The notes beneath the pieces were generated by a model. That model did no database searches, had not been told where the DNA came from, and saw nothing but the letters and a program-made list of their open reading frames with translations. DNA of 64,000 nucleotides from Dryomyza anilis (taxonomy: Eukaryota > Arthropoda > Insecta > Diptera > Dryomyzidae): NCBI GenBank assembly GCA_951804985.1, contig OX638130.1:123517593-123581592 (forward strand), written 5' to 3'. A program made the translations under genes and the position numbers. Positions 1 through 10,597 of the stretch are shown piece after piece; the first letter of the stretch is position 1; each line of letters starts with the position of its first letter.

Positions 1-362
1 GAGTAAAAAATTTAAATACATTTTTCTTCAATAAAAAAGTCTTACAAAAAAAAATATTTTGAGCATTTATTTAGAATTGGAGGCAGAGCTCTTTAGATTA
101 TAGGTCTGTATTATAAACGGTGAATTTCCCTCCACCTCTGTAAATAAAGAATAATTCGAAGCGCCTAAAAAAAGATGATTGTTACTACTATAAATAAAAG
201 TCTTAATATAAGCTTCTTCTTATTAAGAATAATATATTCTTTACCAGATGCTGCGCCCATACATACTTCATACATCAGTTTGACACGTTTCGATGGCTTC
301 GTCATGTTTCGAGAACTTTCTAGATTTTTTTTGTATGCTGCATGCAATTTGCCTTTGATTCG
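1..362. other. AT-rich non-coding flank
   Basis: Simple AT-rich sequence. The short open frames on both strands (175-441 and 165-365) overlap each other and show no recognisable domain, so I see no gene here. Confidence 0.5.
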
Positions 363-868
363 CACTCATGCACACAAAAAAATATCACCAAAAATTTCAC
401 CAACTACCAGTATTCATCATATTGATGATTTCATTCATTGAACTAAAATCGTATTATTTAAATGTTTTTCATTTTCAATATTATTTTTAACCTCAAATTT
501 CAAACACAAATTTGTCTCCATTTACACATTTATGTATTTATTATTCTTATACGAGATATAATATTTAATTGCTTATTATGCGAAGACGCCATTTCATCAT
601 ATTAATGAATAATGTACATCATATTGATGAATTTTGCTCATCAAACCACATTAATTTATATATCATAAATCTTATAAGAATTATAAATACATAAATGTGT
701 AAATGGAGACAATTTTTTTTTAAATGTGATTTTATAAAAAATATTTAAAGTGCAAAACATTGAAAAAATACGATTTTAGTTAAATGAATGAAATCATCAA
801 TATGATGAATGAGTTGATGACATTTTTTGGGATATTTTTTTGTGTGTGTGTGTTCCATCTCTTTCTGC
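363..868. repeat. Large inverted repeat (fold-back palindrome)
   Basis: The stretch from about 363 to 585 matches the reverse complement of about 650-868. Paired landmarks are acacaaaaaaatatc at 371 with gatatttttttgtgtg near 830, tcatttcattcatt-type sequence at 425 with 780-800, and tgtctccatttacacattta near 513 with taaatgtgtaaatggagaca near 692. Arms are about 200 bp around a short spacer. It overlaps the left end of the TIR element at 397-1967, so it may be an inverted partial copy of that element. Confidence 0.65.
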
Positions 869-1967
869 CTTTGTCCATCTCATCTGCCAAAGTGCGTTGA
901 ATGATGTTCCGTCTATTTCTAACACATTGCTTAGTACGCTGAATCGTATTGCGTTTCTTTTACTCCTATTAAATGGCACAGTGGAGCAAATTTCACCTTT
1001 TCGTAACAATATAGTTTGCAATATTACTAAATATGCACAGACAAAACTTGTACATCTTATAGATAAATTCCGTTCTTCAAACAATGTTTCATTGTATTGA
1101 AGAACCATTCATAATATTAATGACTAACGCCATCAATGTTATGAATGCTATCATAAATATGATGAACACTTTGTAACTGTCGAAAAAGTGTTCTTCAATA
1201 TGATGAACTGTATGTGAAGAATACGTTTCATCATATTAATGAGCCAAAATATAAAATAAAACACATATGTTCTTCATATTGAAGAACGCTGTTCATTAAA
1301 CAAAATCTCTATCAAAATATATTTTTTTTCGTTCATTTTTTCCGTACTTCTCAGTTCTCAAGTAGTTCTTGTATGTTATTTCTTATATAATGCTTGCTCG
1401 ACATGCATAAATTAGTAAAATGTTTTATAATATATTTATATAATATTTATAATTACAACTTTTTATTAATAAAAAGTTATATTTATAAAAATATATTTAA
1501 AAAAAAAACCAAAATTTTTTTTTCGAAAAACATTTTTTTTTCGGACAAAATTTTTTTTTTTTTGACAAATTTTTTTTTTTCGAAAAAAAATTTTTTTTTC
1601 GACTAATTTTTTTTTCGAAAAAAAAAATTTTTTTTCGAACAATTTTTTTTTTTTTTCAAATTTTTTTCGGACACATTTTTTTCGGAAAAATTTTTCTTTG
1701 TCTGAATTTTTTTCCGAAAAAGTTTTTTCGGATAATTTTTTTAAAATTTTTTCACTGTTATTTTTTAAATAAAATTTGTACAACACTTTTTGTCGAATTA
1801 TAAAAAAAAAAAAATTTTGAAAAAACATTATGAACAATTCATCAATATGACAATTCAAATTCATTGTATTGAATAATTTGTTCATGTATATAATGAATGC
1901 ATTTATTAATTTGTCATTTAATGAACGGTGTAATCAATATGATGAATCTGGTAGTTGGTGAAACAAT
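397..1967. mobile_element. TIR element rich in palindromic TTCATCATATTGATGAA-type motifs
   Basis: The left end reads tttcaccaactaccag followed by attcatcatattgatga. The right end, near 1934-1967, reads as its reverse complement (aatatgatgaat, ctggtagttggtgaaa). This gives terminal inverted repeats of about 30 bp with small differences. The inside carries about a dozen variants of a near-palindromic motif (consensus TTCATCATATTGATGAA), for example near 416, 592, 618, 795, 1148, 1194, 1228, 1273 and 1836. No transposase is visible, so it would be a non-autonomous or fold-back element. I could not define a target-site duplication, and the family is not recognised. Confidence 0.55.
1495..1765. 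repeat. Poly-T low-complexity tract with TTCGGACAA spacers
   Basis: Runs of T of 7-14 bases are separated by short TTCGAAAAA and TTCGGACAA words. The 139-residue lysine/phenylalanine open frame on the minus strand (1466-1885) is a by-product of this composition. Confidence 0.8.
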
Positions 1968-3584
1968 TCTTCAAAAAAAAAAAAATTAATAAATAATCAA
2001 AAAATCTTCTTAAATCGCAGAAGTAAATTTCGTTAATTTAAAGGAACTCTTGTCATGATTAAGTGTGGCTGTAAACACTTGACTAACAGAAATAATATGT
2101 GTTGTCCAGAAATATCTGGGAAATATTGTCCGGGGAAGAATTGTCCAAAGAAATATTGTCTGACATAACTTTTTTATAGTCTTAAAAGAAGAAAATTAAT
2201 GTAATATAGTGAAATTATATAGTGAAATTATATTATATCCGAGTGTTTTCCTTTTCTTAGTCACAAAATAAATTTATTCTACTAAAGTCCATGATTATGC
2301 ATCATTATTTTTTGAAAACATTTTTCGATATATTTTTGAAATTTATATCTAAAAAATATGTATATTTTATGCAATTCAACAGTTTTCCAAGTGTTACTAA
2401 ACTAAATGTCAAAACAACTGCCGGAAGTACGTATCTCACAGTTCCGCTATAGCAGTGCGCTGTCCCGAAACTCACTCAACTGTGCGCTGGAAAGAGATAA
2501 CAGCACAATATGTCGTTTGTTGCACTGCATAGTGTTGCCAACTGATGCGTAAATATTGCGAAGTTTTCATGTGAATTGTTTGGTATCTTAGTACGTTTTG
2601 TGTGGAGGTATGCAACGACCAAAGATAATCGTAAAAAAAAATAAAGTTATTTGCAAATTTGTTTTTCCAAAATATTATAAAATCATAACTCTAAAATGAA
2701 AATATACTACATGTTTAAACAAAATATTTGCTTTTTGTATTAGATTTTTAACAGCAAATATTTATTTTTAGGTATTGAGCTAAAATCAGTTTTAAGAAAA
2801 TTTGGCAAATGTTAAAAAAACGTCCTTGAAATCGTTTGTTATTTGATCACACTGTAAACACAGCTAAAGTACTTTCAGAACGTTTCCTATTTCTCTTCCA
2901 TCCATATAAATCTTAGACAATTAAAAGAGTATCACATCAATTAGATGCACACAAAAAGTGTAATTCAAGGAGCTCAAGCAAACCAAGAATACGAAAAACA
3001 TGAGGGAAGAATAAAATGGAAAGTTTGGGAAATAAGTTTGCTGAAATGCAAAATAACTCAAAATGGTAGCTTAGAAAACGAGAATATCAGCTAGTTTTTG
3101 TAACGATTCGGGGGGAGATTCATTTGGAAAGCTTTAAATAGAAATTTTCAATGAATATTACAAATACATGTTAAAAATGTGTGGTATTTTTAATATTATT
3201 TATTATATTTTAAATTATTTAATATTGTTAATAAGAAAGGAATAGTATGAGAACTTTTATTATTAAAATAAATTCTGGAATAAAAAATGGGGTTTTGAGA
3301 ATCTGTAAAAATCTTGTGTAAATGTTTTAAACCAACATTATTTGTAATAAGTATTTTATTATATGATATTTTAAAGGATTTTCGAATAATATATTGTTTT
3401 GTGGAATTTATGCTAGTGTGTAAGATTTTAATTATTTTTTATAATATATGGAAATCTTTTTATTAGAAAATTGTACTGTGAGACTTTTGAATTTTCAATA
3501 TTCAAGAAAACTTTAGGTATTAGAAATTAAAAACACGGTTTTTGTTAAATGTTTGAACAGAATTCCCTCCCTAACATTGGTACC
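1968..3584. other. Non-coding sequence, no gene seen
   Basis: Mostly AT-rich. Near 2095-2165 there are degenerate words of the type AATTGTCC/GGGAAATATTGTCC that recur elsewhere in the window (6570-6790, 51240-51300, 52990-53770). 2400-2620 is less AT-rich and apparently unique. No open frame has recognisable content. Confidence 0.5.
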
Positions 3585-3700
3585 TCCTCGACGCTAACTC
3601 TCGGCGGTCAAAGAAAAATGTACAAGAGTAAAAACATTGCATATCAAAAGCACGCATAACGCCGTTCGGATTCGGTAGGTTCCAGTGATGCTTTCATATT
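3585..3700 (+). repeat. Degenerate internal fragment of the tRNA-derived SINE
   Basis: The stretch matches, with many substitutions, the body of the SINE at 4561-4858: ctctcg, a diverged aagagtaaaaacattg, then cgccgttcggattcgg. The tRNA-like head is missing. It is an old copy in plus orientation. Confidence 0.6.
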
Positions 3701-3734
3701 TAAATATTCTGGTATAATAACATTTTGCAAGAAC

Positions 3735-3945
3735 TACAAAACATTCATTATTTCATGCATAACTCTTCCCCTGGAGCTATATTTTCAACTTGGTATATAA
3801 AAAATAGTTGCTAGGGGCCAGATCTGGAGAATACGAGGGCTGACGGAGAAAGTCAAACTTCAGTCCATGCAGTTTTCACATCGCTTTAAACGATAATGCA
3901 CCGGTGCAATGTCTTGGTGATAGAGACATTTTTGGTTTTACAAAA
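3735..3945 (-). pseudogene. Mariner transposase relic
   Basis: Translated on the minus strand, about 3897-3920 gives HQDIAPVH, which matches the second catalytic-Asp block of mariner transposases (HxDNAPxH). About 3791-3832, in another frame, gives SPDLAPSNYFLY, matching the third-Asp block; the third Asp appears as Asn. An LQGKSY-like stretch follows downstream. Frames change between the blocks and there is no open frame, so this is an inactive fragment covering only the C-terminal catalytic part. It is clearly different from the DD41D element at 47 kb. Confidence 0.7.
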
Positions 3946-4559
3946 ATTTTCAAATTTTTTACTAAATTTTGAGGTCTTCTTTCTCAAGAATTTTCAGAAT
4001 ATTATTTACTGCATATTGAACAGATATATTTTTTTTAATTTCAGTGTAGGTATTAGTTTTAAAAAAGAATTCTATTAGAATTTCGAGAAAAAAAATATAT
4101 GTTTTTGGAAATTTTTTAGAATATGTTTTACTGGAATTTTAATAGAAGTAAGCAATATTTATTACATAATTCTATAAACAATTTACGCATAAATTAAATC
4201 ATAAATATACACAAAAAAATATCTTTTCTCACAAACACTATCTCAAACAAACACTTAACTATTTGAAAATATGTTTACCTCAAACAATGCAAAGTTATTA
4301 AGTGTTTGCTATACATGTTTCATACAAAAAATTAAGTGTTTCTCCAAAAAGCACCAAATACGTAAAGTATTTTCTACAAATAATTGTAGCGTTTGCAGGA
4401 AATACTACACATTTTGTGGTGTTTGTGGGAAACATTACAATAAATGAAGTGTTTCTCTCGAATATTGATAGTGTTTCACACAAATGTTTGTAACATTTTC
4501 GCCAATTAGGCATGGTGTTTACTAATTTTTAAAGTGTTTCGTACAATTTCCTACAATTG
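3946..4559. other. Non-coding sequence with recurring AAGTGTTTC words
   Basis: Between about 4298 and 4555 words of the type aagtgtttctcc, gtgtttgtgggaaac, agtgtttcacacaaa and aagtgtttcgtac recur every 20-60 bases. This suggests a decayed short tandem repeat. Open frames on both strands here mirror each other and are not convincing genes. Confidence 0.4.
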
Positions 4560-4560
4560 T

Positions 4561-4858
4561 AGCCGCGGTAGCTCAGTGGTTAGTGCGTTGGACTGCGAGC
4601 CGAAAGGTCCCCGGTTCAAGCCTGGACTGGGGCTAACAACATCTTTTCATAGAAACATTTTTCTATACCGCGCTACCTCTCGTCAGTAAATGGCAAATCT
4701 ACGAGAGTAAAACATTGTCTATGAAAAAGCTCTCACCCGCCGTTAGGAGTCGGCAATAAACTGTAGGTCCCACCACTTTGAGTACAAATATAACACGCAC
4801 AGCTCAAAATGGTGAGAGAGCTCGGCCGAAGTTCTATATAGGACTGTAGCGCCAAACT
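4561..4858 (+). repeat. tRNA-derived SINE, copy 1
   Basis: The head is tRNA-like with an internal RNA polymerase III promoter: A box tagctcagtgg at 4569-4579 and B box ggttcaagcct at 4613-4623. A body of about 220 bp follows and ends in gccaaact. The same head plus body occurs at 39492-39790, inverted at 4869-5105, and degenerated at 52688-52836 and 3585-3700, so this is a dispersed SINE family rather than a tRNA gene. The tail is not poly(A). Confidence 0.85.
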
Positions 4859-4868
4859 ATACAGTCTG

Positions 4869-5105
4869 CTGTGCGTGTTATATTTGTACTCAAAGTGGTG
4901 GGACCTACAGTTTATTGCCGACTCCGAACGGCGGGTGAGAGCTGTTTCAAAGGCAATGTTTTACTCTCGTAGGTTTGCCATTTACTGAGGTAGCGCGGTA
5001 TAGAAAAATGTTTCTATGGAAAGATGTTGTTAGCCCCAGTCCAGGCTTGAACCGGTGATCTTTCGGCTCGCAGTCCAACGCACTAACCACTGAGCTACCG
5101 CGGCT
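4869..5105 (-). repeat. tRNA-derived SINE, copy 2 (inverted, 3'-shortened)
   Basis: This is the reverse complement of the SINE at 4561. The B box region reads aggcttgaaccgg near 5045 and the A box ccactgagcta near 5086-5096. It lacks about the last 60 bp of the SINE, joining the other copy within the ctgtgcgtgtta stretch. The two copies lie tail to tail and form a palindrome with arms of about 235 bp. Confidence 0.85.
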
Positions 5106-5316
5106 ACAAAGAATTTAATAAGTTTATAAACAACTCATACACGTAGAAAAATCTTATTTTTATAATATTTAATATAAAAAAGGACAACATATTTGGAAAA
5201 TCAATTTAAATTTATTTTAAAATAAATTTTATTATGGGTTAAAACAATGCTAAAGTAAACCCAGTCTGGTTTTTATTTTTATTTTCTTTAATGTGTCCCA
5301 AAATAAGTCATCGTTC

Positions 5317-5888
5317 TCAAAATAATATGTTTGCTAATGTTTGGGTTTTCACTTGAGTAGAGTTCGAGGCAGCGTCTTTTTTTTTTCTATTTTTATTAAA
5401 TGCGGCAAATCGATGCAAAGCATCAAGTAGCTCCTCTCTCGTCGTTCTTGTGGAGACTGATGCGCTTTTGCTGATGTTCAATAAACGAACAGTATAAATA
5501 TTGTTAAATGAAGCTGAAACGTAAAATTGCGTTTGCCAGGACTTTGTGGGCTCCTTTGCGGCTCTAAATCGAGCGCAGTATTGAAGGAGAGCAAGACAAC
5601 TTAATGACGCAGCACTTCGTCCAGCTGTCTTTGGAACTAAAGTGGTGCCAGGCATATGCGCCTGGCCTAGCCTTACCAGGAGGCATGTTTATCGCACTTA
5701 AGTTATTCGATCCCTTTTTTCCCAAAGTGGTTCGTCTGCTGCCAAGAAACCCGTTGCCTGCCTCCATCGTTTGAAGTGTTTGTGGTGTAATAGCTGCTGT
5801 CATTAGGGACGATGATATCTACAAAATTTTCTGTAAAGTGTTTAAGCTCCTTCAAAAATGTAGATAATGGCGATTTCTTTATTAACAT
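5317..5888 (-). other. Uncharacterised segment with overlapping minus-strand open frames
   Basis: Three overlapping minus-strand frames (5703-5888, 5564-5803, 5317-5655) cover almost 600 bp with a less AT-biased composition than the neighbours. The encoded peptides (for example a Ser/Thr-rich 112-residue frame) match no family I know. The frame shifts could mean a decayed transposon gene, a split exon, or chance. I assign no function. Confidence 0.25.
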
Positions 5889-6560
5889 AAATAATGGACT
5901 TGAAAGGAGATTTAAGGAATTTAAAGTGCTATAAATTATATATAATAATTATTATTATTGGTATCAAATATGTAATTTGCGCGCATGCCAATAAATTAAA
6001 ATACATTTGAATTTAATGGCTTCCAGCCGAGTTCATCTGTGGCTATTTTGGTCTGGCTATTCGTATTCCTGTCTGTCTATAGAAATGTCTGTCGTGATTT
6101 ATTATTTACCAACACAAATATAATCGTTGCATCATTAATGACAGCCACAACTACCACCATCATATCAACGACAGACTGAACGAACGAACGAGCATTCGAA
6201 CGACCTACGCAAATTGATGAAAACAATTAATTAAATTTAATTGCTGATCACAAATAGCATCAACAAACATCGACTGAAACCAAAAATAACTGCAACATTT
6301 CCTGGAACTGGAACATTTCAGTCAAATGACAAAAGTTTAGCACTAATTAATGCAGCCAACAACTGAGGCTAAAAGTAGTTGCGGCTTTATGGCTGTTCGA
6401 AACTAACATCATTAGTGCACGAGCGGTAAAGGTCAAATAGAAAAAAAAATCAATCTAAATGTAGCAGGTACGTGGCAAAAAGCAATACACAGCTGCTAGA
6501 ACATAAAGTATCGTTTAATCTATACAAATTAAGTTAATAACAAAATATATATGTATTATA
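5889..6560. other. Apparently unique non-coding sequence
   Basis: Moderately complex sequence with gaacgaacgaacgagc-type short repeats near 6178 and no supported open frame. Confidence 0.5.
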
Positions 6561-6564
6561 AAAA

Positions 6565-6800
6565 TTGGTTTCGTATAATTTTTTCCGGATAACTTTGCCG
6601 CGAACAATTCTTTATCGAGACCATTCTTCCCGAGACAATTTTTATGTATTTTTTTTCATACTATTCTGTCCCAATAGAATTAAGCCCCGAGTCAAATTTA
6701 TCGGATACAAAACTTTTAAAACAATTATTGTCTCTGTTGATATAAGAATTATTTTGTGGAATAAATATCCGAGAATGTCCAGTATTTCCCAATAAATAAA
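6565..6800. repeat. Degenerate GACAATTCTTCCCG-type minisatellite
   Basis: Words such as gaacaattctttatcgag, gaccattcttcccgag and gacaatttttatg recur at roughly 20-bp intervals. The same kind of decayed array is longer at 52990-53770. Confidence 0.5.
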
Positions 6801-6924
6801 AGGTCACTAAAAACCACCACTACAAACATGTATTTTTCTACGCAAAGTGAGTTTATTAGACATTGATAAAATAAGAATACAATTCCTTAAATAAACCGTA
6901 GTTATAGATAATTAAATTAAAATA

Positions 6925-7080
6925 TATGGTTTCAATAGTATACATTTCGAAAGTAATATTTTTAGTCGTCATCAGAAGCTTAAACTTTGAACTTGTGATC
7001 GTACGATACGACGATAGGTTAAACGGAGGGCGGAAGGATGGAGTAGTGCCATTTGATGTTTGTGATGTATTTGTCAAACC
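6925..7080 (-). mobile_element. 5'-truncated LINE 3' end
   Basis: On the minus strand the stretch 7080-6985 encodes a tail with PSFRPPFNLSS and a stop. It matches, in DNA, the end of the intact LINE ORF and start of its 3' region at 43310-43350 (ccctccatttaacctatc here ccctccgtttaacctatc). It continues into a 3' region containing ctgatgacgactaaaaat and ttcgaaa, a style common at LINE 3' ends. Only the last part of the element remains, which is typical of 5'-truncated insertion. No clear poly(A) or target duplication was seen. Confidence 0.6.
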
Positions 7081-7544
7081 TGTGGTAAAAAAAAGTCAGG
7101 AGAACTTTTTATTTAGCGAATTCTAATCTGGTATTCAAACCGTGTGGTATTCAAATGCAAAAATGACGAAGAAAAACATTATTCAATCTTTTGACGTCGA
7201 TCATCACCAATTGTCAGAGATCAGATATAAAGGTTTACTTCTTCGGAGGTTTCTGAATAACTCTCACTAAATAACAATTATTAAATAAATCAGCGATAAA
7301 CCAAAAATAAAAGAAACAAATAGTTTAGGTCTGAGAGAAACTTTTATTTTTGAAAAATTTCGGTTGCGGTTGAAAAGAGTCAGGTTAACAAAATATAAGT
7401 CTCATTAGAAATTTTTGAAAAGCTGATAAGTTTTGATGCTCAATTCTCTTTTCTGATGACTCCCAATTTTTCTGGACCACAGACTAATGGTAAATTTTGA
7501 TTAAAAATTTGGGTATATATTTAAATAAAACCCAAAAAGCCAAA
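7081..7544. other. Non-coding sequence, nothing recognised
   Basis: AT-rich sequence with no supported open frame, RNA or repeat. Confidence 0.5.
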
Positions 7545-7619
7545 ATTAACCAGTTGGGAAGGTTAGTTCACATGGTTTAACTAGTTTAAGTAGGAGTTAT
7601 TATGATAGTTAAGATTATC

Positions 7620-7955
7620 AAAATTATAGTCAGTCTAAGCCGACTATAAATACCCTACACATATGTGTGGTTACCATTCAAAGTGATATATAGGTCACCA
7701 GGGTATACGAATCCTGAAAATAACTATATATTTTCAATCTCTGAAGAATTTCCATTCATTTGATACCCATATTTACAAATGCGTAAATGTACCGTATTTC
7801 GATCTTTTTTGTTTTGTAACAACAAATCGTTTCGCCGGAAAACATTATATTATTATATATACTTTTCCATACCGGAGATGCTTCCTTCTGGGTGTTACAA
7901 ACGGTGTACCAAACTGAATATATCCTTTCACTCTTAGTGTAGGGTATAAAAATGT
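7620..7955 (+). mobile_element. mini-me/INE-1-like element, internally deleted copy
   Basis: It begins with a subterminal hairpin (atagtcagtc...gccgactat) followed by ataccctacac, and ends with the inverted gtgtagggtataaaaa. Inside is the TA-rich word tatatatacttttccatacc, part of the conserved core of dipteran mini-me elements. It is almost collinear with the element at 56684-57304. It lacks about 280 bp, including the GTCY microsatellite, with the junction near 7845-7860. It has no coding capacity. Confidence 0.75.
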
Positions 7956-8029
7956 TTTATCGATAAAAATTTTGGTCGAAAAAATTAACAATACTTGAAA
8001 ACAACGAATTTCATCAAAAAAAATTTATT

Positions 8030-9463
8030 GGCAAAATCTACAATGTTCGAAAATGTAGGAAAAAAATTAAAAAAAAAAATTATTTAGGTTATAAAAACAA
8101 TATCTACAATGTTCGAAAATGTTGGAAAATTAGGTTATATTAAGGTTACAAAAAAAAAAAAAATTATAAAAAAACAACAATGTTCGAAAAAAAATTTGGA
8201 CGACAAATACAATGCAATGTTCAAATCAACATTTTCAACAAATAAAATATTTGACAAAATCAACAATGTTAGAAAAATAAAAAAAATGTTTGTTAAAAAA
8301 CGCAGTGTTCGAAAATTTTCGAAAAAAAAATGTTCTTTAAAATTTTTGTTTGAACGACAAAAACAACACCATGGTCAAATCACAATTTTCAAAAAATAAA
8401 ATATTTGACAAAATCAACAATGTTCGAAAAAACGCAATATTCGAAAAATTTAGAATTTTTCGAAAAATGTTTGTTAAAATTTTTGTTTGGACGACAAAAA
8501 CAACGCAATTGTCAAATCACCATTTTCAACAAATAAAATATTTGACAAAATCTACAATGTTCGAAAAATAAAAAAAAAATGTTGGTCGATAAGCACAACG
8601 CAATGTTCGAAAATTAACGAAAATAAATGTTTTTTAAAATTTTTGTTTGGACGACAAAAACAAGGCAGTGGTCAAATCACCATTTTCAACAAATATAATA
8701 TTTGACAAAATCAACAATGTTCGAAAAATAAAAAAAATGTTTGTTCAAAAATGTTGGCCGACAAAAACAACGCAATTTTCGAAATTTTTTTTTTGTTATT
8801 TGACAAAAGCAACAATGTTCGAAAAAACGCAATGTTCGAAAATTTTCGAATTTTTCGAAAAATGTTTGATAAAATGTTTGTTTGGACGAAAAAAACAACG
8901 CAATGATCAAATCACCATTTTCAACAAATAAAATATTTGACAAAATCAACATTGTTCGAAAAATTAAAAAAAAATGTTTGTTACAAAATGTTGGCCAACA
9001 AAAACAACGCAAGTTCGAACATTTTCGAAAAAAAATGTTTTTTTAAATTTTTGTTTGGACGATAAAACAACGCAATGGTCAAATCATCATTTGCAAATAA
9101 ATGAAATACTTGAAAAAATCAACATTGTTCGAAAAATTAAAAAAAATGTTTGTTAAAAAATGTTGGCCGACAAAAACAACGCAAGATTCGAAAATTTTCA
9201 AAAAAAAATGTTTTTTTAAATTTTTGTTTGGACGAAAAAAACAACGCAATGGTCAAATCATCATTTTCAAATAAATACAATAATTGACAAAATCAACAAT
9301 GTTCGAAAAATTTCGATTAAAAATTGCTACAAAAATTATTTAGGTGACAAAAACAAGCCAAAACATTTTGTATATCACCATTTTCCAAAAAAAAAAAAAA
9401 CAAAAACGTCGAAAAAAAAGTTTGGGCGACAAAAACAATGCAATGTTCGGAATCACAATTTTC

Positions 9464-9497
<34 letters not shown>

Positions 9498-9780
9498 TTT
9501 GACAATGTTCGAAAAATGTTAAAAAAAATTTGTTAAAAAAAATGTTGGACGACAAAAACTATTCAAACATTTTCGAAAAAAAATGTTTGTTATAATTTTT
9601 TTTGGACGACAAAAACAATCAAATCACCTTTTTCAAAAAATAAAATATCAAAATCAACAATGTTCGAAAAATTAAAAAAAAAAGTTTGTTACATTTTTTT
9701 TTGTACGACAAACATGGACGAATCACCTTTTCAAACGAAAATATACGATAAACACAGCAATGTCCGAAAAATTTCGAATT
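8030..9780. repeat. Diverged tandem array, about 140-175-bp unit
   Basis: The words tttgacaaaatcaacaatg, gttcgaaaaat, tgttggccgacaaaaacaac, gcaatggtcaaatcacc and tttttgtttggacgac recur in this order. Copies of the ATCAACAATGTTCG word lie near 8258, 8410, 8551, 8708, 8941, 9115, 9290, 9500 and 9653. Units vary in length through poly(A) changes and deletions. The many short open frames here (lysine and asparagine rich) are repeat translations, not genes. Confidence 0.85.
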
Positions 9781-9821
9781 TTGATAAAACGAGTTGGGAA
9801 AGTTAGGTCACATGGGGCGGA

Positions 9822-10597
9822 TTTTTATAGTCGGTCGGGCCCGACTATGGAATACCCTACACCTTTGGTGGGGATATTAATGTGGGATATTTAATTGCAT
9901 ACCTCAATTTTAAAGTTTTTAATTATGCTGAACCTCCCCACCCTCAGAATATTATTCATATATCAGAAATTTACGTCTTATATCCCCATAAATTAAAAAA
10001 TTTATATAAAAGTATAAACAACTAAAAAAAAAATTGAAAAATATAATTGGGCGGACCACGCCTATATTTAAAATTTTGAAAGGCTAATATTTCATAGATT
10101 TGATTTTAATAATTTACGGATCAAATTTCCACTATGAAAACCCGGGAAATAATGAAAAAAAAAGTGGGCGGATCACGCCCATTTTTGAACCACATATTCA
10201 TCGGTGAATTCTAACAATATGTTTTAAATTTTATAACTATACCTTGAATATTTTTCGAGTAATTAGTTCCGAAAGAGTTATATAAAAGTGACTTGTATGG
10301 GAGGTGGGCGTGTCCGTTGACCGATTTGGTTCATTTTCAAACTCAGTTCCTACTTTTGGCTAAAATAAATTGAGGCGAAATTTCATCGCATTCTGATCAG
10401 TATTTCTCAAGTTATTCTGTATTCGGGCAGCAAGACAGCAAGACGGACAGACAGACGGACATGGCTAAACAGACTCGGGTAGTGATGCTGATCAAGAATA
10501 TATATACTTTTCCATACCGGACACGCCTCCTAAGGGGCGTTACAATATATGCACAAAGTTAATATACCATGTACCTCATAGATGTAGGGTATAAAAA
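9822..10597 (+). mobile_element. mini-me/INE-1-like element, longer subfamily
   Basis: Ends are tttttatagtcgg on the left and gggtataaaaa on the right, with an immediate subterminal palindrome (tagtcggtcgggcccgacta) and ataccctacacc mirrored by gatgtagggtat. Inside are repeated gggcggaccacgcc-type words, a GTCY microsatellite (agacggacagacagacggac, 10443-10462), and the core catgctgatcaagaatatatatac-like stretch near 10485-10515 before the TA tract. These are the marks of mini-me/INE-1 (Helentron-type non-autonomous) elements. Array sequence resumes immediately to its right (10598-10650). Confidence 0.8.

Noticed and set aside
4561..4635. tRNA gene (and at 39494, 5034-5105 and 62205)
   Set aside because: The A and B boxes are present, but each tRNA-like head is followed by a conserved long body and repeats in several places, in one case with a target duplication. 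These are SINE heads.
8109..9555. Series of Lys/Asn-rich small proteins
   Set aside because: They translate a tandem array with changing frames and follow its period.
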